A stretch of DNA of 64,000 bases from Oreohelix idahoensis (GCA_024509875.1 JAMPIV010018984.1:1-64000); one strand, 5' to 3'; numbered from the stretch's first letter, positions 46,018-59,167 are shown. A program made the numbers and translations. The notes: generated from the sequence alone by a model not told the origin.

Positions 46018-46265
46018 ACAACCGAGCGTCCGATAGACAGAGCACTGGTCTGTCGTGGCAAAGGCGCCGGGTTCGACTCACGCTACCGACACGCTTCAGT
46101 CTACCCAGCTGTAAATGGGTACCTGACTTTGCACTTGAGTTAAGGAAGGAAAATGCAGCGAGGAAGGGACCTGGTCACCCCCACCTCTCGATGCCGGGTC
46201 TAGTACAGTGAAGTCTCGAACACTTCACTTCTCTAAGGCAGTATCTGCGATGGTACTACCTTTAT
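46018..46265 (+). mobile_element. tRNA-derived SINE, family M, copy M2
   Basis: The head contains a polymerase III B-box 'ggttcgactca' (46069-46079) with a plausible A-box upstream ('gatagacagagcactgg'). The body has 'ctgtaaatgggtacctgact' and 'gcagcgaggaagggacctgg', shared with M1 at 31640. No clear 3' tail or duplication. Confidence 0.8.
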
Positions 46266-46625
46266 CTATGCGTATAACCAGCACTTTTATTAAAAAACCC
46301 ACTGCAACTGGTCCCCGTGCAAGAATCCCGTATTAGAGCATGTATATGCAGCATAGATTTCTTTAGCACTTTTTTCTACATGATGAGGTGGCCAGCTGTA
46401 TGCACAACCTTACATTAGTCACATTTTAAGACATAGGTAAAGTTAGTAGTGGTCATATTCATTCTGTGTCCACTCAGAGACCTCTGGTGGCTACACAGAC
46501 ATATTACTAAACAAATAGCGCTAAAGCTGTAGCCACAAGTCTGAATAGAATGACGTAGCATTTGTAACGTGTGCACAATAGAAGCACTTTTTTGTAGTAG
46601 TAGTAATAAAATAGCAACGGTATAA
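46266..46625. other. No recognisable gene
   Basis: Nothing beyond a gradual transition into the trinucleotide repeat. Confidence 0.4.
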
Positions 46626-47394
<769 letters not shown>

Positions 47395-47840
47395 AGGATG
47401 GAAGACGTGTCTGAGAGGTGAAGTCTAGATTAGCCCAGGGAAAAGCAGCGTTCCGTAAAAGGAAAAGTATTTTATAAAAAAAAAATTTGTCAGTGGTAGT
47501 AAAAAAGAGTGTTATATGGAACCAATCATGATATGTGGAAGTGAGTCATGGACAGTTAGTAAACTAATAGGAAAACTGTTGGAGCTGACAAAGATGGGCG
47601 TCTACAGCAGAATGTTAAGAACACCACGGTCGGCTAACAAAAGTAACGAGAGTGTACTGAAAGAATCCGTGTGAAAGAGCTAATTACACACATTAGAACG
47701 GATATGTAATGACAGAAGAAAAATTGAAGAAAACAGACATGGCCGACGATAAAAGAGAGAAGATACTGGAACGTTTGACATCATGGCATGTAAAAGATGT
47801 CAGCAATTCAAAATCACTATCAGACCTAAACGTCTTTTAA
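47395..47840 (+). pseudogene. LINE 3' region fragment (family J)
   Basis: In broken frames it reads 'SRLAQGKAAFRKRKSIL' (family 'RIxxAKxAF...'), 'IMICGSESWTVSKLIGKLLE' (family 'LYGCESWT') and 'MGVYSRMLR' (family 'RRMLRI'). These place it in the connection region after an APE-LINE RT. It contains an A-run at 47477. No ends found. Confidence 0.6.
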
Positions 47841-48290
47841 ATTTGGACACGCGCCCTAATATAACCGACTAGAGGCAAAATTTTTTTTTTTTTAAAGTGT
47901 CAGCAATTGAATTTATCAAGAGTTCTGTACACAGAAGTTGAGATGATACGTGATGACATACGTTACCACGCATAGTACTTGAAGAAAAAGAAGAAAAATC
48001 CGAGCTGTCATTTCTCTATGCTCTCTCCAGACTTTCATCTGAATGCACCCTACAGTTCCTTCGGATTGCAACAGTATTATACACAAATCTTAGATAACGC
48101 CGCAGGACGCAACATTCTATCCTGCAATTTAAGTCTATCCATCTGTCGACGACAGTTAATCAATACTGCAAAATAGTTCTGGAAAATTTTAAAACGTTTA
48201 ACCTTTTTTATGATAATCTGTCGGAAATACAAAATAATACGAAACAATTTAATCTTTCTTAAACTGTCTATTAAAACTTAGGGTTCATTT
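47841..48290. other. No recognisable gene
   Basis: T-run at 47879-47894 and short ORFs without resemblance. Confidence 0.4.
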
Positions 48291-48295
48291 ATTTG

Positions 48296-48484
48296 TTACC
48301 TCCTTGAGCCCTCCAAGAAGCATAGGCCTGTGTCAGGTTCTCCTGCCTTGTGCCATCCACTCAAGCACTTTTCACATCTTCTTTTTTTTTTTATTTCTCT
48401 CTCCAGTTATCTCCTCCGTTTGTTGTCTGCCTTTACCTCTCGTACCATGGGGTTTCCAGAATAAGGGCTGCCTTGTTGTAAGAC
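48296..48484 (-). pseudogene. LINE family K 3' end, copy K3
   Basis: Parallel to the end of K1: 'aagcataggcctgtgtcagg', 'gtgccatccactcaag', then diverged, ending at 'ataagggctgccttgttgta' (compare K1 'acaaggactgctttgta'). Short truncated copy in the same orientation as K1, immediately beside it. Confidence 0.65.
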
Positions 48485-48486
48485 TA

Positions 48487-48487
48487 C

Positions 48488-48519
<32 letters not shown>

Positions 48520-48530
48520 CCAATCAATAC
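48487..48530. repeat. (AATC)n repeat, tail of LINE K1
   Basis: About 11 AATC units. On the minus strand this is a (GATT)n tail directly after the K1 3' end. Confidence 0.9.
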
Positions 48531-49175
48531 CTGTTAGCTCCCCAAGGAGCATAGGCCTTCAACAAACACATGCCAAGTCTTCCTGACACATGCCATCCAC
48601 TCAAGTTCGTTCCACGTTTTCCTCATCATTTTCACTTCTGCCTCCAATGCTTTTTTTTCATGTATTTCTTGATTGACCTCTGCTCTCTTACTCTGGGGGT
48701 TCCAGAACAAGGACTGCTTTGTAATGCTATCCACAGGTTTCTTCAATGCATGTCCCAACCATCGCCATCGTCTTTGTCTCATCTCTTGTTCCACTAGCAC
48801 TTATCTAGTTTTTGTCATCAGTTCCACATCAGTGATCCTGTCATACCATTTTCATCCTGTTATTCTATATAAGCAACCATTTATGAAAGTTTGTTGATTT
48901 GTTGTTGTTGTTTTTGCTGTTCTTCATGTATCAGAGCCATACAACAGGACTGACTTGACATTTGAGTTGAAGATTCTTATTTTGCGCTAGACTTGATTAA
49001 TCTTGATCTCCATATATTTCTCAATGCAACGAAAGCTCCTCTTGCTTTTTTTTATATTCTTATTTTGATACCATTGTCAGTCCCTCCAACTTTGTCTACA
49101 TTGCTACCTAGATATGTGTATGATTCCACATCTAGGTGACTACTTAGGGTTGTTACACGGGTTTGCTAATGTTAT
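48531..49175 (-). pseudogene. LINE family K, RT C-terminal region, copy K1
   Basis: The minus-strand frame 48534-48800 reads 'RQRRWRWLGHALKKPVDSIT' and 'WNELEWMACVRKTWHVFVEG' and ends 'LCSLGS', the typical tail of an APE-type LINE (family 'RWxGHxLR', 'LCPxGSEED'). Further upstream (to 49175) the minus strand continues through the connection region, parallel to K2 at 56.0-56.5 kb. The usual 'GRPKxTWRR' block is altered to 'SKRAEVNQEIHEKKALEAEV'. Ends with (GATT)n. Confidence 0.75.
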
Positions 49176-49429
49176 AATTGGTATCGAGGCAACTGAACCA
49201 TTCTCTGGCATGTGAATAAGTGCTTGAGAATAAGGAAAGCCAGCAAAGAGCTTTAATAACAACAGACATCATCAACACGTTAGTAATTGTAAAAATATAA
49301 AGAGAATATAAACATAATCAAACACCAGGTGTTCTAGAGGCTTGGCCGATGAAGTATGCATAGAAGCAAACAAAAAGTAGAAAAAACAATATCAGAAGAG
49401 ATACACTGACGAGCTGTTAAAATAAGCAT

Positions 49430-50554
49430 GGCCATTTCAACCAAAGAACACGCGATTGATATGTATAATAGTGCAAAGAAGTTAACAAGTAAATATAAGC
49501 AATCTGATGGCCTTTGTCAAAGACAAGAATGGATCAGTTTTCGCAACATAACAGAACAGATAAAGAGATGAGCTGAGCATATTTAGAAAAGGATAAATAG
49601 ATCAGCTCCATTAAAATCCCCTGGAGATCAAGCCAGAAGAAATAGGATTACGAGTTAACTGTGAAAGAACATATAAGGAACAAACAAACCAAGCCATAAA
49701 GCTTTTAAGAGTGGGCAAAGCTGCAACACCAGATGGCATTCCAGCAGAGACCATCAAAGCGGACATGGACACTTCTACTGGGATATTAAAGATATTGCTA
49801 TACAACGACTGGAAGAGAGGAGAAATACCAGCAGGCTGAAAAGAGGAATGTCAGGTTACTTGCCAAAGAAGAGAAATTTGCAATCTGGCACATGTTACAG
49901 AGGAATGTTATTATCAGTGCCAGAATAAAGTATTCATCAGGATTATTAGGGCCGAGTTCAAAAGAGCCTTACGCGGACTCTACAGATGAAAATGCATTCC
50001 ACAAAATATATCCTGTACAGATCAGATAGCCTCATTTGTGCATAATAGCAGAAATAACCCCTGGAAATTAATTCACTTTACTTTGGATATGTAAACTTTG
50101 AAAAGGCTTTTCACCGTTAAGATTTGGATTAACCTTTGAAACTGATGAAGCACTATTACGTTCCGGCGAATTCATTAACCTGAAAAGGAAAACAAGAAGA
50201 CATGAAATGCAGAGTTCTTCATGAAGGACGATTCACAGAACATGTTGAGATCAGAGCTGGAGTGCGACAGGGAGGCCGCTTGTCATTATTAGTCTTCCTA
50301 CCAGGTTTTTATTGGTTAAGAAAACAACACGGTATAAACTACAAAAAAAAAAAAAAAAAAACCAAAAAAAAAAAAAACAGAATTCAATGGACGCTGATTA
50401 AAACAAAACAAACCAGCTGGACAGTCTGGGTGTTACCGATGAATTTTTCGTTCTGTCTCACGCTCGGAGCCAGACGCAAGACACAATTGATGGCTGGAAG
50501 TGAAATTGCAACGATTGAGGAAGGTTCAATATTTTACAAATGCTTGCTTGCTAA
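49430..50554 (+). pseudogene. LINE RT fragment (family P)
   Basis: In shifting frames: 'AIKLLRVGKAATPDGIPAET' (RT entry), 'RGMLLSVPE', 'CRVLHEGRFTEHVEIRAGVR' with 'GVRQGGRLSLLVFL' (family 'GVRQGCLLSPLLF'), then, after an A-run (50343-50375), 'IQWTLIK' and 'QLDSLGVTDEFFVLSHARSQ' (family 'LDDLDFADDIALLSH', FADD lost to VTDE). Related to family D but distinct. Interrupted at 50555 by D4; about 16 further bases may follow at 50940-50954. Confidence 0.7.
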
Positions 50555-50931
50555 GAATCTTCTTCTTCCTCTTCTTTGGTCCGTGGCCGCTGACTGACAA
50601 AGCAATCAGTGACCATCACGCCTGGCGGCGTCTTGTATTGCAGCAACAAACAGTCTCCACTTTGCTCAGTCGGCACGCATCCTACGTATGGTGACCCAAC
50701 TGTAGCTCATGCTTGCATCTCTGCCTAAAAAAAGTTATCCGCCAGATAGCTTTTGGCCGACCTCGTTTTCGCTTTCCTTTTGAAATCCATACTATGGCAG
50801 TTCTGGCGATGATGTCAGGTTCTCTTCTGATGGTGTGGCTAATCCAGTTCCAGCGTCTATCCGCTAAGATTGTGCGCATATCATCTTGGTGGCTCTGAAT
50901 TAGCAGTTCTTGGTAGGTAATGGTGTTCGGC
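50555..50931 (-). mobile_element. LINE family D 3' end, copy D4, inserted in LINE P
   Basis: Minus strand: 'TILADRRWNWISHTIRREPD', 'GKRKRGRPKAIW', and the family 3' end with an (AAG)n-like tail at 50555. Flanked by cttgctaa (50547-50554 and 50932-50939). Diverged from D1 by roughly 20%. Confidence 0.8.
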
Positions 50932-50951
50932 CTTGCTAAAGTGCATTGTTC

Positions 50952-52101
<1,150 letters not shown>

Positions 52102-53788
52102 TATCTCGGTACTCATGGCATAGGCTGTATGAATCAAAATGGCGAAAGACTTCTAGAACTTTGTGAAATATCAAACCTCGTTGTGGCAGACACCATCTTT
52201 CCACATAAGAATATCCACAAGATAACATGGAATTCACCTGATGGCAGAACTAAGAACCAGATAGATCACTTCTGCATAAGCGCTAAATTTCGCTCATCAG
52301 TTCAAGACGTCAGAGCATACAGAGGTGCAGAGATCGGAAGCGATCATAACCTCTGCATAGCTAAAATGAGAATTAAACTGAAGAAGTTATACCAACCGAA
52401 TAAAAATAGAAGAATAGATGTACACAGACTGCAATCAAATGATATAAAGAAGGAATATAATGTCAAAATGAACAACTATTTCGATGCTTTAGGCAAAATT
52501 GACAACGATATCACCACCAAGACAATCGATACTAAATGGGAACAACTGAGAACAGCAATGACAGAAGCAGCTGTAGCGACCACCGGATACCTAGTACATA
52601 AAAAGAAAAAATGGATGAGAGAAGATACTTGGGATAAAATACAAGAAAGGAAAACAGCAAAACTTAAACTACTAGCGGCAAGTACACATAATGCAGTTGA
52701 ATCTTGCAAACTAACTTATAACTTGTTAAATAAAGAAGTGAAGACAAAAACTCGAAGAGATAAAAGACATTTCATCAATGAACTGGCCGTAGAAGCTGAA
52801 AATGCTGCAAGAACTGGTAATAGTAGGTGCCTTTATCAAATTACAAAACAACTATGTCACCAGCCTACTGCTATGGAAACACCTGTTAAAGGTAAATTAG
52901 GGAATTCAATACCAACAGAAAAAGAACAAATGAAGAGATGGGCTGAGCACTTCATGGAGGTGCTAAACAGACCACCACCAACTGTAACACCTGATTTTAA
53001 TAATGAAACATCCACAACCACTTTGCCAATAACTTGCGATGAATTCACGCTGGACGAGATCAAACAAGCCGTTAAAAGATTAAAAAAATTTTAAAGCTGC
53101 TGGAGTTGACGAAATTTCAGGGGAAATGATTAAAGCAGTTAATGACAACAACCTCTTGAGAATTTTAGATATTATAAATGAAGTATGGAGAGAAGAACAA
53201 CCACCACAACAATGGAAAGACAGTATTATTGTAAAGTTACCGAAGAAAGGTGATCTATCAGACTGTAATAACTGGCGTGGTATATCTCTATTATCAGTAC
53301 CTGGAAAATTATTATGTTGCATGATGTTAGAAAGACTTAAATTGCATGCTGACGAAAAGATCAGAGAAGAACAAGCGGGTTTCAGGCCGAAACGATCATG
53401 TATTGATCAAATATTCACACTAAGAACAATTATAGAAGAATCAGTGGAAAGGCAATCGCCACTTATTATCACCTTCGTCGATTTTCAAAAAGCCTTTGAT
53501 AGTCTACACCGCCCATCATTGTGGAAGATACTTACAATCTATGGTTTTCCAACAAAATATGTGAATATAATCAAAGCGCTATATGACAATGCAAGATGTT
53601 GTGTTAGAACAAATAAAGGGAATACAGAATGGTTTACAGTAGAAACAGGGGTGAAACAAGGCTGTATTATGTCACCACTACTTTTTGGAATAGCTATTGA
53701 TTGGGTTATGAGAAACTATACCCACAATGAACAATTGGGTATAAAATGGACAAATGGAAAATTCCTGGGGGACCTGATCCCTCCCTGA
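52102..53788 (+). pseudogene. LINE D5, direct 3' part: endonuclease end and RT
   Basis: Reads '[20 protein letters not shown]', 'GRTKNQIDHFCISAKF', 'AEIGSDHNLCIAKM' (SDH of the endonuclease), a linker, then RT: 'NNWRGISLLSVPGKLLCCMM', 'EQAGFRPKRSCIDQIFTLRT', 'ITFVDFQKAFDSLHRPSLWK' and 'GVKQGCIMSPLLFGIAIDWV'. One frameshift at 53083-53093 (A7/T4 run). Similarity stops near 53775, just before the position of the catalytic FADD, so this copy lacks the RT active site and 3' end. Confidence 0.88.
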
Positions 53789-54507
53789 CTGTGGTTATTG
53801 TGTTACATTTTTTCCAACCAAAGTTGCAATCATTTTCATGTCGCTTTTCCAGGCCAGTAATGAAATGGCCCGCAATTTGAAATAGAGCGGAGTTTGTTTC
53901 CGTCCGTAATAATGGCGGAAATTTGATTCTGGACAACATTTCAAAGTCTACACCATTTAGGTGAGTATGAATACAGAATGGAGTTCGTTATACTTTAGTA
54001 ACTCAACCGACTTAGTCGTTCAAGTTGATACGTCCTTAAATACTGATTCGGAAACAAAGTAATGGACAGATTATTTTGAATTTTTTATTTTTTTATTTTT
54101 TGAAAGGACTTGCCAAAGCAAAATGTTATTTTTTTAAATATCTGTCATTTACAAAACAGGTTGTGATAAAGCAGCTGTTGATTAATTGGTCACATTTCAG
54201 TCCATTCGCTTTTAAAAAAATTCCCCATATTCCATTTTTTGACGCGTTACCCCATAGTTTCATTACCAATGTATCGAGATAAATGATCACGGGAGAACTA
54301 GTGTCCTCATGATGACATGTAGCAGAGAAGAAAGTTTTTGTACAATACTTCACCAAATGTTCTGTTGGCTTGAACTCAATTATAATTGTGCCACAACAAC
54401 ATAATGTGGTAACATTCACCATTGTCTCAAGCTGACAGCATCGCTAAAACGTGATTAAAGTTTAAAATAGCCATCAAGATAGAGTGGGTTCCATTCCCAT
54501 TGCAGAC
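53789..54507. other. No recognisable gene
   Basis: Replaces the missing 3' part of LINE D5. Contains T-runs but no transposon end or ORF I can name. Confidence 0.4.
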
Positions 54508-54669
54508 GGAAAAATGACAACTGGAGCCTGACACTTGGGAGCCATAACCACCGCCTTAAAATGTAACAGAGGTCAAAAGGCCGAAACGCTTTTCCGGGAG
54601 AGGTGGGGGGAGGTCTTCAGATGATCAGATTGCCTCCTATTGTAACGCGCTGTATGGAGTATCCTATCA
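54508..54669 (+). repeat. 165-bp repeat G, diverged third copy
   Basis: Shares with the copies at 12812 and 16540 'cacttgggagcca', 'ggccgaaacgctttt' and 'tcagatgatcagattgc', then 'ctcctattgtaacgc' and final 'tcctatca'. No LINE ORF follows. Confidence 0.75.
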
Positions 54670-54813
54670 TATGCCAGTTACGATGTGTTGTACAAAATGT
54701 AGTTAATCAATTTTTCAAAAAATTATATCTTGTGCTAAACTTATTTACAATGTATTCAAAAATTTACGCTGTTCCATTCTTATTTACTGTTCTTTCTAAA
54801 ATGTTATGCTGGG

Positions 54814-55460
54814 CGCGAATGTGATGGAAGGTAGTGATGGAAGGCATGGTCGGGGAAGGGGTCGAATTAGACGACGGTGGACCCAGGACATCATAGAGAT
54901 TCTGAACAGGTCGACTTGCCCAGAATCGTGATGCGTTCAGAGCAGCTGTAATGGAGACAACGTTCTGGAAAGAATACGTCACATGATGATGATGATGGGC
55001 GCGAATACTAGCGGTACCAGGTTGGATTTCCAATTGAGGGAATGTAATTTATGGAAATGTTTTTTTCAGAACCAGTCGTCCTAATGATGTCAACTCCCCC
55101 CTGGTCTTATGGGTAGTGAGATGGGATGCCTAGCCTACTAGGATAAGGGCGAAAAAGATAGGAAGTCCCGAGTGCAAGTTGCGCACGTTAAAAATCCCAC
55201 GGCATTTGAAAATCGTAAAGAGTAGGCCTATCTGTAAGGCCGCTACCCTGACAAAATTTAAAAATTATAAACCTACCCACCACAAAAATATTCATAGAAT
55301 ATGTGACTCCTATATACACACATTGGGATCCTCGCCGGTGCTACATAGTTCGTGCACTGTGCTGAGATCCTCTTTGTGTGATCTAAGGGGGGAGATCGGA
55401 GCACTGATGGAGTAGTCCGTGTGCAATGAACATAGTCCTTAAAACCAAAACAAACCAAAC
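54814..55460 (+). mobile_element. SINE family E, copy E3, split by a LINE tail
   Basis: Begins within the tRNA-like head ('cgcgaat'...'ggtaccaggttggatttcc', B-box damaged). It continues as in E1 to 'gtccgtgtgcaatgaacata' and an 'aaaccaaaacaaacc' tail. Flanked by atgctggg (54806-54813 and 55461-55468). Interrupted at 54821-54995. Confidence 0.83.
54821..54995 (+). mobile_element. LINE 3' tail inside SINE E3
   Basis: Encodes 'GRGRGRIRRRWTQDIIEILN' and 'MTTFWKEYVT'-like sequence (typical LINE C-terminus, family 'GRPRRRWTDDI') followed by (GAT)n. Flanked by tgggcgcgaat (54810-54820 and 54996-55006). 5'-truncated. Confidence 0.78.
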
Positions 55461-55468
55461 ATGCTGGG

Positions 55469-55964
55469 CTATAATTAATTACAATTCTGTCAAAACTATA
55501 CATTATGCTATATTCATTGATAAATAAATATTGAATTTCATACTTTCGACACTTTATATATTACAATTTTAGCTATCTGTATTTCACATAAAATAGAAAA
55601 ATATTCAGTTTTACTTAAATGGTACGACTTCAAAATCTTGCCATGATGACCTTTCACACCAAACTGATCACTTCCTTTCAAAATCCTTCAATCGCTAAAA
55701 TCAATAATAACATTTGTTAAACGTTAATCAGCGTCACGAACGCACATCAAGAAACCAGCAGGAACAAAACAAACAATCAGGTAAATAAATCAACAAACTT
55801 TGAAACACATTATGTCATCAACTTCTACTTACCGTCATTCCCAGCTGAGATCCAGTGACTGACTGGCCGGCCGACGCTGATGCGTCATTCCAATCGTTGC
55901 GAGAGCTCGCGCGCAATGTCTCACTCACTTTAGATTGAAGCGAAAGATAGAATGATGGAGGAGG
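55469..55964. other. No recognisable gene
   Basis: AT-rich sequence without repeat or coding signal. Confidence 0.4.
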
Positions 55965-56580
55965 CAGCATTAGGGTGATTAAGTTCAAGAAATACCAAGT
56001 CCATCGGATGGACCGTGTGTGTCCTATCCATCGCCAGCGTCTTCTTCTCAACTCTGGCACTTGTCTGGTTCTTGTCATCAATTCCACATTTGTGACTTTG
56101 TCATACCATTTCAGTCCTTCTATTCTACGCAAGCACCCGTTTATAAAAGTCTTTAGCTTTTTGGTTGTTTTTGTTGCTCTCCATGTCTCAGAGCCATGGA
56201 CTGAATTGACATTTTAGTTGAAGATTCTTATTTTCGTGTTGGACTTGATTTCTCTTGTTCTCCATATGTTTCCCAATGCAATGAAAGCTCCTCTTGCCTT
56301 TTTGTATTCTTATTTTGATATCATTGTCTGTCCCTCCAACTCGGTCTATTATACTGCCAACTTATGTGTACGATTCTACATCATTAAGTGGTGTTTTTTC
56401 AAGTTTAAGTTTGTTATCATTTCTGGCATTTATTCTCATAATCTTTGTCTTTTTCCTGTGTATTTTCAGGCCTACTTGTTGTGACCTCTCATCGAGAATT
56501 TTCATGTTCTCTTGCAACTGATTATGGTTATGTGACATCTGCAAAATCCAGATCATCAAGCTGTTTAGTCAGATTCCACT
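55965..56580 (-). pseudogene. LINE family K, RT C-terminal region, copy K2
   Basis: Minus-strand pieces in several frames: 'HNHNQLQENMKILDERSQQV' and 'GLKIHRKKTKIMRINARNDN' (RT end), 'RGAFIALGNIWRT', 'RRIEGLKWYDKVTNVELMTR' and 'RRRRWRWIGHTRSI'. Collinear with K1 (48531-49175) but extending further upstream into the RT. The 3' tail is missing. Confidence 0.7.
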
Positions 56581-56650
56581 GGATTACATAATATATGTAA
56601 AATTTATTTTATATTATGAGATTATTAGTGCCATAAATAACATCTTATCA

Positions 56651-56899
56651 CAAGAACAGCTATGCTATGGACCCCTGAAGGAAAGCGAAAGAGAAGGTGA
56701 CAAAAAAAACGACTTGGCGGAGAACTGTGGAGGCCGAGATGCAAAGAATGAACCAGAGCTGGGGCACTGCATGAAGCATGGCCGCCGACCTAGTAACATG
56801 GAAGCAGTTTGTTGCTGCCCTACAAGACGCCACCAGGCGTGATGACCACTAACTTCTTTGACAGTCGGCGGCTAAGGATCAAAGAAGAAAGAAGAAGAG
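56651..56899 (+). mobile_element. LINE family D 3' end, copy D6
   Basis: Equivalent to the last about 240 bases of D1, with indels, ending in (AAG)n. Flanked by 15-bp duplications differing at one base, aataacatcttatca (56636-56650) and aataacatcatatca (56900-56914). The 5' end ('caagaacagctatgct') is within a few bases of that of D2. Confidence 0.87.
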
Positions 56900-57080
56900 A
56901 ATAACATCATATCAGTCACCTCTTACGACATGCACAAGATGGCAGAAGTCATATTCTTTCTTTGTCTCCACAGAGACCCCCCACCCCCGGGGAGGAATTA
57001 CCTGGGCCTACTAGAGTTACCTACTTTAATAACACTGACAAACAACATTTTTCTTTCTTATATAAGAATAAGTGTTCTTA

Positions 57081-57137
57081 GGTCAGTTTCTTGCGCTGAT
57101 TTCAAATCTGAAATCCGTTTATCTCTATCACGTCGGG
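57081..57137 (+). repeat. Left terminal inverted repeat of the 57-59 kb unit
   Basis: Pairs with 59101-59158 (about 82% identity over about 58 bases, one 1-base gap). Confidence 0.78.
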
Positions 57138-57330
57138 TTCTTAAGATATTTGTGAATAAATATATTTTTGGGAAACCGTTATTTGCTCCGTTTCATTTTT
57201 ACTATATAACTTATTAAAAATTAATAAAATGCAAAATAATTCTACTTTTTTAGACCGCTAAAAGATGCATGACATATGTTACAATATTTTTCAAATAGTT
57301 ACTGTATTTTGAAATAATTCTGAGCGAAAT

Positions 57331-59022
57331 ATGGCTTCTAGAAGTTGTAGAAATTCGGCTGATCTGTTCTGTTACGTGTGTGGATATTTTACCGATCGTG
57401 TTCACCAGAAAAAAACTTTACACCATTACTAAAGAAAGCATATGAACTTTATTTCGATTCGAAAGTTGATGATGCAAATAAATCTTAGAAGCCAAATGCT
57501 GTTTGTTTGACTTGTGCAAATACATTGGTAGGTTGGTTACGAAAATCGCCAAAGCATAAGTCGATGCCTTTTAGAGTGCCAGTAATATGGCGTAAACCGA
57601 CAAATCACGCTACTGATTGTTACTTCTGCTTGACAAATATCCATGGTTCCACTTTTAAAACTAGAAAGTCTGTGGTTTATCCAAATATTGAATCGGTTTC
57701 GAAACCAGTGCCTCATGATCCAATCACGTGTCCGATCCCAGTTCCACCAGAACAATATCCTTTGGACGTGAATGAACCATCAGAAAGTGATAGTTTACCT
57801 GCTTTAGAAACTATTCTGACTCGGATTATATACCGGTGAATGATGGTGTTCACTTAATTAACCATTCAGAATTTTCAGATCTAATACGTGATATCGCTCT
57901 TACCAAAGGACAAGCGGAATTACTCGGTTCGCGACTCAAAGAATGGAATCTTTTAGCGCCCAATACTCCGATATCTAAATTTCGTCATAGACACAGAGAA
58001 CTTGTTCAATACTTTGAGATGGATGATGACATTGCTATTGCAAAAATGTAAACGGTCTAATGGTGCACCTCGGTCATGAGCACATAGTCAACGAATGGCG
58101 ACTTTTCATCGACTCTTCCAAGACTAGTCTAAAAGCCGTGTTATTGCATAACGGACATTTATTTTCATCAATTCCAGTCACCTACTCTGTTCATATGAAA
58201 GAAACTTATGACAATATGGCTATACTTTTGGCAAAAATAAAGTACAATGACTACCAATGGCGGATTTGTGGAGACCTAAAGGTCATTGCAATTCTCACGG
58301 GCATGCAGACTGGGTATACTAAATTTTGTTGCTTCCTATGTGAATGGGACAGCCGCAGCAGACAGGAACATTATGCAAGAAAGGTGTGGCCTATCAGGGA
58401 TCGTATGCAGCTCGGGCATAAAAATGTAATACACGAGCCATTAGTTAACAAAGACAGCATCATTTTACCACCGTTACATATAAAGTTGGGGCTCATGAAG
58501 AATTTCGTAAAAGCGTTATATAAAACGAGCAAAGCTTTCACTTATCTTCGAGAAAAGTTTCCGCAAGTTAGCGGTGCAAAGATAAAGGAAGGTATCTTTG
58601 TAGGACCTCAGATTAGGAACGTTATTGCAGACAAACAATTCGAGAACTTGTTACATGGTAGTGAACTTCGTGCATGGATGGCATTCAAATCGATTGTCGA
58701 TAACTTTCTGGGAAATCACAAATCTGTCGATTATGTGCATATTGTTAAGCAGTGCATAGATGCATACAGAATTATGGGCTGTAACATGTCCCTCAAAATC
58801 CATTTGCTCGATTCGCATCCTGACTTTTTCCCTGACAACCTTGGCGAAGTCAGCGATGAACATGGAGAACGATTCCATCAAGATATCGCCGTAATGGAGT
58901 CACGTTATCAAGGACGGTGGAGTGTGACCATGCTTGCCGATTATTGTTGGATGCTTCATCGCGATGTACCACATGCCATTCACCGACGAAAGTCGACTGC
59001 AAAGAAATTCAAGCCTACATAA
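57331..59022 (+). pseudogene. Uncharacterised transposase-like protein (3 frameshifts, 1 stop)
   Basis: About 560 codons from ATG 57331. It belongs to an uncharacterised protein family that I recall as recurring in multiple copies in metazoan genomes; no function is established to my knowledge. N-terminus: Cys pairs 'FCYVCGYF', 'VCLTCANTL' and 'DCYFCLTN', likely zinc-binding. C-terminal half (open frame 58060-59022): 'EWRLFIDSSKTSLKAVLLHN', 'WRICGDLKVIAILTGMQTGY', 'FCCFLCEWDSR', 'LPPLHIKLGLMKNFVKAL' and 'VSDEHGERFHQDI'. Asp18, Asp72 and Glu267 or Glu270 of that frame could be a D-D-E triad of an RNase H-like fold, with Cys91/94 and Asp97/His104 behind the second Asp; this is inference. Breaks: frameshift in A7 (57409-57415), TAG (57486-57488), frameshift between 57800 and 57835, frameshift in A5 (58042-58046). 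Confidence 0.8.
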
Positions 59023-59100
59023 CTGTTATACTTCTTGTACAAATGATGTTGTAATACTGTATGCGTTGTTAAAAAACTTCAATTGCGTATTTCTAGAGAT

Positions 59101-59158
59101 CCCGACCTGATAGAGAAAAACGGTTTGCAGATTTAAAAACAGCGCATTAAAATTGACC
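59101..59158 (-). repeat. Right terminal inverted repeat of the 57-59 kb unit
   Basis: Inverse of 57081-57137, starting 80 bases after the stop codon of the gene. Confidence 0.78.
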
Positions 59159-59167
59159 AGAAAAACA

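Larger units (their letters stand above)
57073..59167 (+). mobile_element. TIR-flanked DNA transposon-like unit
   Basis: Arms 57081-57137 and 59101-59158 are inverted repeats. From 'ggtca' inward to 'gtcggg', about 48 of 58 aligned positions match, including 'tgcgctg', 'aaatctg', 'ccgttt', 'tctctatca' and 'gtcggg'. Similarity fades outward near 57073 and 59167. The left arm also holds a perfect 7-bp palindrome, gatttca...tgaaatc. The arms enclose one gene (57331-59022) on the plus strand. No target duplication could be recognised at the ends. Confidence 0.75.

Noticed and set aside
57507..57839. A separate small gene of 110 codons
   Set aside because: It continues the same protein as 57331-57415 and 57836-58051 once frame changes are considered, so it is a piece of one pseudogene.
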